Origin: Schizochytrium sp. TIO01 | Taxonomy: Eukaryota; Sar; Bigyra; Thraustochytrida; Thraustochytriidae | Direction: 5' to 3' | DNA length: 64,000 nucleotides | Assembly (NCBI GenBank): GCA_004764695.1 | Contig: SMSO01000032.1 | Span: forward strand, 1,758,501 to 1,822,500 | Shown: piece after piece, positions 20,756 to 31,241 of the stretch | How positions within the stretch are numbered: position 1 is the stretch's first letter | Layout: every line of letters begins with the position of its first letter | The notes under the pieces: model-generated | Database searches by the model: none | Told to the model about the DNA's origin: nothing | The model's input: the letters and a program-made list of their open reading frames with translations, nothing else | Position numbers and translations under genes: made by a program

Positions 20756-21281
20756 ATTTACTTCGATTCTGAAGTATGAGGCTTGATCAAAGGTGAGACA
20801 AGCAGACGGGGCAGACATACCGCTTCCCACTCTGATTCTGCCAAGTTCTCTCTCGGTTCCCTATTATAATCTTCAACTATTGTTCCACAGCTATTCAGTC
20901 TGCTGCAGGAATCAATGATTAGATGGCGAGGCTGAGCTACGCAGAATCTGCCTTGTGGTTAAATCAGGAAATGCGATGCGCACGATGTAGTAGACTGCAG
21001 AGCCGAGCTGATAGTTTATATAAATAGATACTACTGGATATTTAGTAATGTTAAGAAACACATTTAGTAAATATTACATACAAACACGCAAACACGATTA
21101 CTGCGCCTGCTTGAACCCGGAGCTGGTTCCTGCATGAAGGGACACGAGTGGCTAACTTGGAGTCCAGCTTTGTCCATCGCGTGGGGCCTGCCCTCTGCAG
21201 GTACTTATTCCTTCATCTTCATCTTCGCAACAGCAACGCGGCGAATCTTTTCAGAGGATCTCGAACTTGTTGCAGAGTACC

Positions 21282-23600
21282 ATGAGCGGCGGCCTCGATG
21301 TGACGCTCGGTCTATACAATACACTTTCCTCGGATGACTCCCCACTACGAGGACGTGACAAGGCTCTTGTGCCGCTTCTCACTGCAATCTCACATATATT
21401 CTCAGATTTTGCACCTGAAGAATTCGTAGGAGCAAGTCTTGTGGCCGTCGCGGTAATCATAGCTACATTTGCAAGTCAGTGCGGTGCCCGTGGAGGTTCG
21501 GTGCGGCGTGGAGGTTTTAGCCTCGCTATTCTCTCTCTCGTGCTTGGTATATTCAGCTTTGAGGTGCTAAAAGTTCCCATGCTGGATCAGGACCCAGAAC
21601 TCTACGACGCTCTTCCGCTGGGAATTTCTCCCAAAGTTCCTGGTATCGGTAGCCACTTGGAGTGCGACGGTGACACGTTTAAGGATGCTTATGGGAGAGT
21701 GCTCTTACTTCGTGGCGTGAACCTTGGTGGCGACACTAAAATTCCAACTTTCCCAGAAGGATCAACGTGGCGTCCTGACAGTTTCGGTGATGCAAAGACT
21801 GTATCTTTCATTGGCAGGCCCTTTCCTCTCAGCGAGGCAGATGAACACCTTGCGAGACTCCGGTCATGGGGATTTAACTTTCTTCGCTTCCTTGTGACAT
21901 GGGAAGCCATTGAGCATGAGGGCCCTGGCATATACGATACGGACTATCTCGAGTATCTCCAAGCTGTTGTTCGCAAGTGCGCTGAGCATGAAATCTCTGT
22001 CTTCATTGATCCTCACCAAGATGTTTGGTCTCGCTGGACAGGTGGTGATGGCGCCCCTGTCTGGACTCTAGATATGCTTGGATTTAATGTCTCTAGTCTT
22101 TCGGATTCAGCCGCAGCATTCACCCATCAGGAATTCGGAGACCCCTATCCACGCATGATTTGGCCAACAAATTATAATCGTCTTGCTACTGCAACAATGT
22201 TCACCCTATTTTTTGCTGGAAATACATATGCCCCTAACACCAAAGTAGGTGGGGTTTCTGCACAAGAATTTCTTCAAGGGCATTACATTAAGGCTATAGC
22301 TGAAGTTGCAAAATATCTCAAAGATGAGCCTAATGTCCTTGGTTACGACACTTTGAATGAACCTTCCAATGGCTACGTTGGTCTAGATAGCTTGTACCAT
22401 GCGTTGTTTCCTGCACCATTGGGATGGTTTATGAGCGCCTTAGATGGCATGCGCCTTGGTGCAGGCGAGACCGTCAGTGTACCACGTTTTACGGCTCCAC
22501 TTCTTTTCAATGGAACCGAGAAGCTCAACGTGAAGGGTCAACTTGCATGGAAGTCCCTTAAACAAGATATTTGGCAAAACGAAGGAGTTTGGAAAGCAGC
22601 AACGGACAAGGACCGTGCAAAAGTACTGAAGCCATCTCACTTCGCTTTGAATGCCGAAGGCAAGCCTGTCAACTTCATGCGAGATTTCATGGCTCCCTTC
22701 TTCGATCGCTTTCGTGAAGCAATTCATAAACATCACCCATCAGCAGTAATTTTTGCAGAGGGCTTTATAGATCCCAACAAACCTGCCCACGATCCTGCGC
22801 CGACAAATATGAATGGCGGTCCAAAGGTAGCTTGGGCGCCACATTTTTACGACGGTCTCACGCTGATTCTCAAACGTTTTCGTCCTTGGGTTGCTTTAGA
22901 TTTACACACTGAGAGCCCTGTTTTCGGTAAGGAGGCAGCCGATTTAGCCATTTCAAAGAACCTTGCAAAGGTTCGTGATAGTGCAGTTAGTCTAGCTGGT
23001 CAGGCTAAAGGCGCCCCTGTCATTGTTGGGGAGGTTGGCATTCCGATGGACCTTGAACGAGACGAAAATGGTGTGGCCGATGCTTACAAAACAGGTGACT
23101 ACTCAGCTCAAATCCAAGCTTTGGATCGTACTATGCGTGGTCTTGAAGACAACCTGCTCTCGTTTACACTATGGAATTATGCCACTACAAATAGCCATGA
23201 ACGTGGTGACCAATGGAATGGGGAAGATCTTTCTCTATTTTCTCGTGATGATCAAAAGGTTTCTGCTGACCAAGACCTCCATAGTGGCGGTCGTGCACTC
23301 CAAGCTGCTGTTCGACCTTACCCAATGAAAATATGCGGAACTCCTTTGTATTTGCACTTTGATCCCCTTTCGTCTACTCGTCGCTTTGAGTTTACATTTG
23401 CACCTGGTGAGTGTAAAGAAGATGCCCCGACGGTGATTTTTGTTCCAAGTTACCAGTATCCACTAGGATTTGAGTTTAAGTCATCATCATCACAAGGCAC
23501 TGCAGAGATTGACCAAAAAAATCATGTCATTCTGTTTTCACATCCCTCTACAACGCAAAAGGTAACTCTCACCATTGAGTCATCCAAGCCATTCTTTTAA
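21282..23600 (+). CDS. GH5 endoglycoceramidase-like glycosidase, membrane-anchored
   Basis: Glycoside hydrolase family 5 enzyme of the endoglycoceramidase/EGCrP type, which cleaves glucosylceramide, steryl glucoside or related glycolipids. From the ATG at 21282 (ACCATGA; the frame otherwise opens at a TTG) it has 772 residues. Two hydrophobic N-terminal segments (about 49-66 and 79-97) suggest membrane anchoring instead of a cleaved signal. The catalytic barrel starts with the GVNLGGD strand and includes the family block DPHQDVWSRWTGGDGAP. The acid/base is E360 in DTLNEPSNG and the nucleophile is E584 in VGEVGIP. FTLWNY and a QWNGEDLSLFS block follow. The C-terminal about 130 residues are a beta-rich domain. 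It lies 650 bases upstream of a GH3 gene on the same strand. The substrate is inferred from family only. Confidence 0.9.
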   Translation: MSGGLDVTLGLYNTLSSDDSPLRGRDKALVPLLTAISHIFSDFAPEEFVGASLVAVAVIIATFASQCGARGGSVRRGGFSLAILSLVLGIFSFEVLKVPMLDQDPELYDALPLGISPKVPGIGSHLECDGDTFKDAYGRVLLLRGVNLGGDTKIPTFPEGSTWRPDSFGDAKTVSFIGRPFPLSEADEHLARLRSWGFNFLRFLVTWEAIEHEGPGIYDTDYLEYLQAVVRKCAEHEISVFIDPHQDVWSRWTGGDGAPVWTLDMLGFNVSSLSDSAAAFTHQEFGDPYPRMIWPTNYNRLATATMFTLFFAGNTYAPNTKVGGVSAQEFLQGHYIKAIAEVAKYLKDEPNVLGYDTLNEPSNGYVGLDSLYHALFPAPLGWFMSALDGMRLGAGETVSVPRFTAPLLFNGTEKLNVKGQLAWKSLKQDIWQNEGVWKAATDKDRAKVLKPSHFALNAEGKPVNFMRDFMAPFFDRFREAIHKHHPSAVIFAEGFIDPNKPAHDPAPTNMNGGPKVAWAPHFYDGLTLILKRFRPWVALDLHTESPVFGKEAADLAISKNLAKVRDSAVSLAGQAKGAPVIVGEVGIPMDLERDENGVADAYKTGDYSAQIQALDRTMRGLEDNLLSFTLWNYATTNSHERGDQWNGEDLSLFSRDDQKVSADQDLHSGGRALQAAVRPYPMKICGTPLYLHFDPLSSTRRFEFTFAPGECKEDAPTVIFVPSYQYPLGFEFKSSSSQGTAEIDQKNHVILFSHPSTTQKVTLTIESSKPFF

Positions 23601-24249
23601 GTAAAATCAATATTTTAAACCTAGACCCTGAGAACCAAGAGTCCGATTCATTGCCAAGGTCATGTTCAAACATTAAAAAAAAGAATTGCTAGTTTCACAA
23701 ATATGTATCAAAAGTTTTTCTTCTTCGGTTTTTCCTATCTTCGAGGAATCTCAAAACATACAAGCGTTTCTTTCGACTTGAATCTATGTCTAAAAAGAGA
23801 GTTGTGGATAGCATTTGTCAAGTGAGAGTAGCGAAGTTTAAAAATAAAGTTATGAGGACGATTCTACTAACACTTGTGCTTCTACCTGATTAGTGGAGTT
23901 GTCCAGTATAGCTTCTCACCTGCAAGATTTATACATATTTTAATGTGGTACCTAGGTGCTTAGCAAAAAATCATATAAAAGTTAAGCACTAATAGTTATC
24001 AACCTGGTCAGGTTTCGTTTGGCATACATGGGATTAGGATACCAATTATTTTCCTTGAAGCACTGTCATAAAAACGAAAACCTACTATACTATTGGAAAT
24101 ACTTGAAGCTTTTTAATTTAATTTTATTTTTTCCAGCGATGAAATGGCGACCTTTACAAGGGACGGGACAGTTAGAGAAATTAAGAAGGGCAGATCGTGA
24201 TCGCAACCCAGTCCCTCCCCAAGCTCTCTCAAGTCTCTTTATTAAGTCG
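23601..24249. other. Intergenic; leader of the GH3 gene
   Basis: AT-rich DNA with no gene. The GH3 frame stays open back to 24019, but the earlier part lacks the signal peptide or domain features and is probably leader. GGTACCTAGG, an example of a recurring intergenic motif, lies at about 23947-23956. Confidence 0.5.
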
Positions 24250-26628
24250 ATGGCACTCCCTACACAAAAGCACAGGAAGGTATTCAGGGCGTTCTGGTTA
24301 CTCAGTTTATGCTTAACAACTTATGCGCAAGCGGCACCTTCGGCAACGGCAAGTTACCAATGGTGTTCGAGTGAAGCTGCTAAGAACTTGCGACACTGCG
24401 ATGAGTCCCTTGATATCGACGAACGCGTGAGTGCACTTTTGGATATACTTACGCTGGAAGAAATGATTGGCATGATTTCTCCTGATCCTGAAAAAGGCAA
24501 CACGTGTGATACTCACAGTGGTTCGGTAGATAGAATTGGCCTCTCAGATTACATGTGGCTCACGGAAGCCAATACGGATATTGCGGCAGATTGTGCTCCA
24601 AATGGACGATGCCGGACATCTATATATGGCCCACTTGGATGTGGTGCAACATTTAATGAAACAGCGATGCGTCTCAAGGGAAGGATTCTTTCCTTCGAGC
24701 TTCGGGCCTTTCGTAATGGGGGGTGGTATCGTGCTGTTGGTAAGACCAAGCAGGAGCAATACCGCGAGCTTGTTGGTCTCACAGCGTTTGGGCCAAATCT
24801 AAATATCCCCCGCGACCCGCGATTTGGACGTTTTAGCGAGCTTCTGAGTGAGGACCCATTCTTGACCGGCGTACTAGGGGCGGCTGTAGTGCAAGGCTTG
24901 CAGGAACCAGATCGCAATGGAAGACCACGCTCTCTAGCCTTCATGAAGCACTTTGCTGCCTACTCCGTCGAATTAAATCGCGGACACGATGACCACCGCA
25001 TCTCACCTTTTGATCTCACAGATACTTACCTGCGACAATTTGAGATTGCAGTTCGCCAGAGCCAACCCGCCGGTGCAATGTGCAGTTATAATGCAATCAA
25101 TGGAGCTCCTTCCTGCACAAATAGCTACATTCTCAATGACATCTACCGTGAAGCGTGGAACCAACCTGATGGAATTATCACTACCGATTGCGGAGCAGTA
25201 TATAATTTGCTTGGTGATCCTGTGAATGCACCTGACAAGATGACAGCATCAGCTTGGGCTATTAACAACGGTAGTGATCTTGAAATGGGATCTTCTATCC
25301 TTCGTGACCCGGATGGGCTCATCAAGGCAGTAAAACAAAATCTGGTATCCTCTACGACAGTAAAGAGATCGGCTCGCAGGCTTTTTAAGGCCCTTATGCG
25401 TGTTGGTTTGTTCGATAGCTTCGGCGAAAGTGAGTATGACCGTGTATCTCTAGATGTTGTAGACAGTGATATTCATCGATCCCTTGCACATGAAATTGCC
25501 TTGCAGGCCCCCGTCTTACTTCGAAATGACCAAAACTTGCTTCCTCTCCAAAAAACTGGCCAAAGGATTGCTGTGGTTGGGCCTTTGGGTTCAAATCCCT
25601 CGGGGCTGTGGTCTGACTATGCGTCTAAACCTTATTGTAATGACGAAACGGAGTCGTGTGGCCTCACTTTAGTAGATGCACTTCAAAAAGAGGGTTTCAC
25701 TCTACTAAATGCAAGTGGTGTGCCAGTTGATTCTGCTCCTATGCATATTAAGGAGCTTGAGTTAGCACAGAAAATTGCACTAGAATCAGACATTGTCGTT
25801 ATGGCTCTTGGAACGAATCAGACAATAGAGCGAGAAACAAAGGATCGGCTTACAACAGATCTTCCAGGGGTACAAAGGTCATTCGCTCTCACCATACTAG
25901 CGCTTGGGAAACCAACCCTTGTTGTCTTACAAAATGGAGGACCACTATCCGAGGACTGGCTTACATCGGCATTTCATTCTCCTTTGGCAGTAATTGAAGC
26001 ATTTTCTCCTAATGCAAGAGGAATGTTAGCTGTTGCTCAGCTCATATCCGGGACCGAAAATCAATGGGGCAAACTTCCTTACACGATATATCCAAGTGTT
26101 TACCAATCTCAAGTCTCGATGTTCGACTTTGACATGTCTAAGCCCCCTGGCCGCACATATCGGTATTTTCAAGGAAAAGCATTGTTCCCCTTCGGGCATG
26201 GACTTTCCTACACTACCTTTCAAGTCACGAACTGCTCATGCTCGCAAACTGAGGTAATGTGTATCCTCCATAACACAGGTGCACGCCGAGGGGATGAAGT
26301 GGTGCAGGTATACCACCTCCCAGACGGAGAACAGCATCAGCAGGATCAGACAACTGCTCGCCAAACTTTGGTAGGCTTCTCCCGCATGAGAGTTGAGGCT
26401 GGTTCATTTTCGCGCGTGAAAATACCTCTCGACAAATATGCGTTTGAGCTATCCAACTCAAAAGGTGAAAGGCGTCTCCGTCCTGGCAAGCACATTCTAT
26501 CTGTGCGTCTTGGTACTCTCGGAGGCTCTGCTGATACTTCAGGTTCGAAATGTGAGGTTCGCATATCCCAGCAGCAAGTTGAGCATTCTTTGCGCTCAAA
26601 GTCAACACCAGTGTTTGTGAAAAACTAG
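24250..26628 (+). CDS. Secreted GH3 beta-glycosidase (beta-xylosidase/beta-glucosidase type)
   Basis: Family 3 glycoside hydrolase of the type that includes plant and fungal beta-xylosidases. I chose the ATG at 24250, since it gives a clean signal peptide (basic head, then FWLLSLCLTTYAQA); the protein is then 792 residues. An ATG at 24028 or 24139 is possible but gives a long odd head. The TIM-barrel domain includes the SEDPFLTGVLGAAVVQGLQ block, the KHFAAYSVE block and nucleophile D313 in ITTDCGAVYN. The alpha/beta sandwich domain follows (VAVVGPLGSNP, then VVMALGTNQTIERE). The C-terminus is a fibronectin-III-like domain starting after FPFGHGLSYTTF. Secretion implies digestion of external polysaccharide or cell-wall turnover. 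Which sugar is cleaved cannot be settled by eye. Confidence 0.92.
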   Translation: MALPTQKHRKVFRAFWLLSLCLTTYAQAAPSATASYQWCSSEAAKNLRHCDESLDIDERVSALLDILTLEEMIGMISPDPEKGNTCDTHSGSVDRIGLSDYMWLTEANTDIAADCAPNGRCRTSIYGPLGCGATFNETAMRLKGRILSFELRAFRNGGWYRAVGKTKQEQYRELVGLTAFGPNLNIPRDPRFGRFSELLSEDPFLTGVLGAAVVQGLQEPDRNGRPRSLAFMKHFAAYSVELNRGHDDHRISPFDLTDTYLRQFEIAVRQSQPAGAMCSYNAINGAPSCTNSYILNDIYREAWNQPDGIITTDCGAVYNLLGDPVNAPDKMTASAWAINNGSDLEMGSSILRDPDGLIKAVKQNLVSSTTVKRSARRLFKALMRVGLFDSFGESEYDRVSLDVVDSDIHRSLAHEIALQAPVLLRNDQNLLPLQKTGQRIAVVGPLGSNPSGLWSDYASKPYCNDETESCGLTLVDALQKEGFTLLNASGVPVDSAPMHIKELELAQKIALESDIVVMALGTNQTIERETKDRLTTDLPGVQRSFALTILALGKPTLVVLQNGGPLSEDWLTSAFHSPLAVIEAFSPNARGMLAVAQLISGTENQWGKLPYTIYPSVYQSQVSMFDFDMSKPPGRTYRYFQGKALFPFGHGLSYTTFQVTNCSCSQTEVMCILHNTGARRGDEVVQVYHLPDGEQHQQDQTTARQTLVGFSRMRVEAGSFSRVKIPLDKYAFELSNSKGERRLRPGKHILSVRLGTLGGSADTSGSKCEVRISQQQVEHSLRSKSTPVFVKN

Positions 26629-27279
26629 TGAGAGGACAGTGCACCAGCCAGAGACTCCTGGTAACTTTCAAAATGATGACAGAAGACGTCTCACCTATCT
26701 TAGCTTTTCACTTCCCCTTTCTTGTTTGAAGGTGGTTCTCTGTTTAAGAAGACCAAATGTTTAAACAGCAGAAATAGAATCCTCACTTTCAATATCAAAG
26801 ATTTCCTCAGTAAAAATTGCGTTCGTGATCCTGCTTTCCAAAAACGAAAATGAAAATGGATGATTCGTTCAGGACCCCAAGACATCACCCTCAAACAGTT
26901 GTTGTTCATTTCATTTTTTCTTATTCTTTTTTATTTGTTTAAAAGAAGGTAACTATTCGCCTCAGTTGACTCGAGGTCTTTGTGCACAAGTCTCACTTTA
27001 CCCTATAAAAACTCTTAAATTGATGTTACCTATGTATCTAGAGGTAGTAGTAAGCAATCAAAATACGTATGTTAAATATCCGTTGAGAACATTTTGCGTT
27101 GCGCAGAATCTAATTGAAGAGGAGTGTGTACTCAATATCTGCATATGGTGATTCAAGAGAGATGGGTGTAGCAAGAGGCTCATGGCAAATCGAAGGACAT
27201 ATCTGACAAGAGCATCAGGCGGGGGTTGCTGCCTCTCGCAGTGGAAAAAGCTCGCTTGCGTGAGCGAAGCTTGACCACC
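26629..27279. other. Intergenic, no gene seen
   Basis: This is the 3' flank of the GH3 gene and leader of the CCDC146 gene. It is AT-rich in the middle, with no repeat or RNA gene recognised. Confidence 0.5.
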
Positions 27280-30126
27280 ATGGTCAGTAGCGGCCGTAGC
27301 GGTGGTAGTGCGGACGATGAAGCGCTACCAGATGTGACAACAGAGATGGAGATCGTCGATATCAGCAACTCAGCAGCGTTTGTTTTACTCAACGACCTTG
27401 TCTCTACGGGCAAGCTTGATCAAGAAACGACAGATTCCCTCAAATCACAATACGAGCTCCTGCATAAGAGTACTCTGGATCTCTACCAAGAGGAGAAAAG
27501 GAATCTCAAAAAGGCAAAGCAGCTTAATCAGGATTTACTGACAGAGAAAATCAAGCTTGAAAAGCTTAGTATTCGAAAGCATGAGGATTCTCAAACTACA
27601 ATCTCATTGAACAAAGAGTCAGAAGCAGCAGCACGAGAGTTAAATGAGCTTATGTCAAAAAGCACTGCTATGCATGTTCAAGTTGTAGAGCATCAATCAG
27701 AGAGGGATGAACTGGAGCGCCAGCTCGAATTTATCCATAAAGAAAATTCTAATTTAGTGAAGCCAGTATTTGACGACTTTAATGAGAAGATCAAGCAGCT
27801 AGAGGAAGATTGTACACGGCAGGATAAAGCTTTGGATGATAGTAAGATGAAAAGGGAGTCTTTAATTCAACGCAATGATCAGCTCACCAATCACAGTGAG
27901 GATCTTGCAGAGACGAAGTTACAACTTAAACAAACTCTTAATAAAATCCGATCAGATCCTGAACGAATTCGTAAACAGGCTGATGTTGTAGAGACAGCAG
28001 TCTTCAACCTGAAGCAAGAGGTCGAAGGTCTTCAGTCCCGACTTTCAGCTTGTGACGAAGAGTTGAAGGAGCACGACGACAGAAAACAGGCTATTACAGA
28101 ACACGGTAAAGAGATCTCTCGGAAACTGGATTTGCACCGGACAACGATTGAACAACGAGAGCGAGACGTAGATTCTATCAAAAAATCGCTTGATGAGGAA
28201 AAAAGCATTCATCAAGACATTCTAGCTCAACGTGTTCAGCTCGAGCTTGTACTTAAGGAGGAGAGGTTGAGCCTTAAGCATATGCTTGCAGATTTAGCTC
28301 AAATCAAGAAGTCATACGAAGGTACAAAGAAGACTTTGAAAAAAAGTATAGCCCAGCTGGACAACATCAAAGCAACTATTCCCCAGCTTGAGGCCAACCA
28401 TGCTGATTTAACAGCATCAAGGAACTCATTTAGCAGTGAAAACAAGGAGCTTACGCGCAAGGTGGCTGCTTTGCAACAGGAGATTGATATATTCATTGCT
28501 AATTACCTTCGCCAAGAGAATATTGAAAAATCTAAAAAGGAAGAGCTTGAAGTTTCAGTGGCACAGGTTAAAGCCTGTGAGAAACAAATTGCATTGTGGA
28601 TCGAGGAAGAACATAAGCAGTCTAAGCAAATGTCGATGCTTAGTGCACAACGCGAACTTCGAGCAAGAGATGCATCAAAAGCAGCAGCTAATCACAAAGC
28701 TGCGGTCCAGGATTTGAGAATTAAAGAGCTTACAGTGCTTGATCTGAGTAAAAGGCTTACCGAGACAACAAATAAGCTCCGCCAGTTTTCTACACTTTAC
28801 GATGTTGTAAAGAATGAACGGAATAAATATGTCAATCTTATTCAAGCAAGCTCACAAGCCCTTGCTGAAATGAAAGAGAAAATTAAAATTCTGGAGAATG
28901 AAGTTGAGATTCTCCGAAACGAATCAATCGCCAAAGATAAGGCTCTTATGAAGGAGCATCTAGCACATCAAACGGCACAATCTCAGCGTGATACAGCACG
29001 TCATGATACTAACAAAAGTCAGGCTATCTACCAAGAACGTCAAACCCAGGTAGAAAAGCAGATTGTAGAAATTGATAAACTGAACTCCATAATCAACGGA
29101 ATGGAAAAAGCCATGGTTCGACTCAAAAAACAGTACGAAGCAGCAGTTGAAAATCGAAATTTTTCTGGAGTTCAATTGATTGATCGCAATGATGAGCTGT
29201 GCATTCTTTACGAAAAAGCAAATATCCAAGAAGAGACTTTGAAACGAGGCGAAATGGGGCTACGAAAGAAAGACGAAGAAATTCGATTGGTAAAAATTGA
29301 ACTATCCGAACTCGAGCGTAGTCTTCAAACGACAAGAAAGCGTCTTCCTTTAGTTCCTGATCTTGCAGAAAAGGTTTTGGTTTTAAAAAGGGAACTCGCG
29401 CAGGAGCGTGGGTTGACCGAAAGGCTCTGCGCAGATCTCGAGACGCCTGATAACGAAGATCGATGGAGAGCTCTACTAGGCGATGACCCAGATCTTGAGC
29501 AATTGCAAGCCAAGCTTCAAGTTTTGAATCATCGACTAAATTCTAAAAAAGAGCAATTATTGGAGAAGGAGCTAGTTCTTGAAGAAGTCACGGAGCTAGC
29601 AGAGAAATTACGATTTAAGGCCACTGACGGAAAGAAGAACACTCTGACACTTGCTAAGAAAGTGAATTCTTTTCAATCTCGCATCAAGGACACAACAAGG
29701 CGTATGATGGCAATTGTATCGGAGCTCTCTATGTACCAAGCTACGGCAATGAAGCTTGAGCAGGAAAAGCACGATCGTGAGGCTGAACTTCAAGACGCCG
29801 AAGTTCGTTTAGCACGCAACGAACCTCCTTCAGAAGAAGCAGAGTTTGAGTGGTATCGGGTGCAGAAACGGCATCAAGAGCGTTTACGACGTGCTCAGGA
29901 AGAAGGTGATGCAGCACAATATGGCCGAGACTCCGATGGTTTCCCGAGCAAGCCTATGGTTGGTCGCAAGCGGTCCACTGCACAGCCTCGGCCCAACGCA
30001 TATATTCCGAACGATGGTCTCGGAGTACCTAGACCTTATGGCTCCCAAGCGCCTTTCAAGCCAACCCCTGCTGGGTCAACCATGCGCCACATTAGAAACC
30101 CCAAGCCACAACCAATCGAGATTTAA
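27280..30126 (+). CDS. CCDC146: CCDC146/MBO2-type flagellar coiled-coil protein
   Basis: Long coiled-coil protein orthologous to animal CCDC146 and Chlamydomonas MBO2, which act at centrioles/basal bodies and along flagella. The ATG at 27280 lies in an excellent context (CCACCATGG) and gives 948 residues, close to human (about 955). An acidic head with a short conserved patch (about 30-50, DISNSAAFVLLNDL) is followed by almost continuous heptad-type coiled coil (about 60-860). Within it lie LRQFSTLYDVVKNERNKYVN and a VENRNFSGVQLIDRNDELC block, both strongly like CCDC146. The diagnostic C-terminal tail has RPNAYIPNDG, then PYGSQAPFKP and STMRHIRNPKPQPIEI at the very end. The tail match makes this more than a generic coiled coil. 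Its presence implies a flagellate stage. Confidence 0.93.
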   Translation: MVSSGRSGGSADDEALPDVTTEMEIVDISNSAAFVLLNDLVSTGKLDQETTDSLKSQYELLHKSTLDLYQEEKRNLKKAKQLNQDLLTEKIKLEKLSIRKHEDSQTTISLNKESEAAARELNELMSKSTAMHVQVVEHQSERDELERQLEFIHKENSNLVKPVFDDFNEKIKQLEEDCTRQDKALDDSKMKRESLIQRNDQLTNHSEDLAETKLQLKQTLNKIRSDPERIRKQADVVETAVFNLKQEVEGLQSRLSACDEELKEHDDRKQAITEHGKEISRKLDLHRTTIEQRERDVDSIKKSLDEEKSIHQDILAQRVQLELVLKEERLSLKHMLADLAQIKKSYEGTKKTLKKSIAQLDNIKATIPQLEANHADLTASRNSFSSENKELTRKVAALQQEIDIFIANYLRQENIEKSKKEELEVSVAQVKACEKQIALWIEEEHKQSKQMSMLSAQRELRARDASKAAANHKAAVQDLRIKELTVLDLSKRLTETTNKLRQFSTLYDVVKNERNKYVNLIQASSQALAEMKEKIKILENEVEILRNESIAKDKALMKEHLAHQTAQSQRDTARHDTNKSQAIYQERQTQVEKQIVEIDKLNSIINGMEKAMVRLKKQYEAAVENRNFSGVQLIDRNDELCILYEKANIQEETLKRGEMGLRKKDEEIRLVKIELSELERSLQTTRKRLPLVPDLAEKVLVLKRELAQERGLTERLCADLETPDNEDRWRALLGDDPDLEQLQAKLQVLNHRLNSKKEQLLEKELVLEEVTELAEKLRFKATDGKKNTLTLAKKVNSFQSRIKDTTRRMMAIVSELSMYQATAMKLEQEKHDREAELQDAEVRLARNEPPSEEAEFEWYRVQKRHQERLRRAQEEGDAAQYGRDSDGFPSKPMVGRKRSTAQPRPNAYIPNDGLGVPRPYGSQAPFKPTPAGSTMRHIRNPKPQPIEI

Positions 30127-31241
30127 GCTTGTTCACAACTTTTCCCTAGATTTAGCTAAAAACGAAAGCTGCTTCTACTCTGAATATAATGGGGACATGC
30201 TATTTCGTACTCAATTTCTCCAATTAAATTGGAAGCTATTTTGTTTAAGGATATCACTTTTTACAGTTTGCACCTTTGAATGGGTTATCACGAAGTAGCA
30301 CCAAACTCTTCAAACTTTGTCGGCCGTGATTTTGTCTATCGTGCCTGACATACTCCACAAAGCTTCTCTGTTCAAATTTCTTCAAAATCTACGCGTTGTC
30401 ATTTCTTTTCTTTCCTTTTCTTTCTTATGTATTTCTATAGTATGTGAGATTCCAGGCACTCAATACGAATGTATCTAAGTTGAGACACACCTAAAACTTC
30501 TTAATATGCTGTAAAAAAGTCTTAGTTAGTAAAATGTATGACCAGTAGTTTTTGCAAATCATTTCTCAAATTTCCTCAAATTGCTGGTGATATGTGAAAT
30601 CTTTTTAAGTTGGCCCAAACCACGCTTTTGTAAGCATTTCTACATTGTTCTTCCCCCCTGATGATTTTCTTTGCTCTCATCAAACATCCAGCCAAGTTAA
30701 TGGAGCATCGCATACCCGATTTATATAGTAAGGGAGGTTTTTATCAATGCTACATGGCTAAGTTTCACTTAATTTCAAAATTGTCTAAATTTAAGAAGTT
30801 TCTCTATCTATACACTAGCCTCACTAGTCGTAGGCTACCACAACTAATACTTTTACTTGGGGAAATGGTCAAGTCAAAGCAATGCGGAAAGCCTCCAAAT
30901 TATTCTCACTAGCCAGTGGTATTCCTTTCCATCCTTTTACTTAGGTAAAAGCTCAAGGGGATAGGTACTAGGCTAAATGCATTTTAGCACAATATTGTTC
31001 CCCTGGTTCCCTAAGATGGCCGTTTGTATATAAAATTGATGTAAAAAGGTGTGTATTTCAGTCTCAAGGAACTGCGCACTGCTGCTATAAAGACTAGAAC
31101 TCAGAATTGAAAGACTGTGTAGATTCAAACAAGAGCTCTTTTGATATAGATCTCTGCTGCCAAACCTGAAACAAAACCTCTAGAGCTGGTGAATACACTT
31201 ATAGCTACCTGGCGAGGGAACTTGTTCAATCAACCTCCCAA
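30127..31241. other. Intergenic, AT-rich, no gene seen
   Basis: An 83-codon ORF at 30661-30912 starts at an ATG but has no features. A TAGGTACTAGG motif lies near 30963. The final about 150 bases are the leader of the next gene. Confidence 0.5.

Larger units (their letters stand above)
18029..21281. other. Gene-poor region with microsatellites
   Basis: No convincing gene over 3.2 kb. ORFs at 18252-18467, 18544-18825 and 19487-19840 lack domains and look like chance. The region holds a CTAG run (about 18522-18543), a GAAT/ATGA run (about 18954-19004), an AT-rich patch with ATTA repeats (about 19310-19410) and a possible degenerate 5S rRNA-like stretch (about 20655-20755). The final part is the leader of the GH5 gene. 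Confidence 0.55.
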
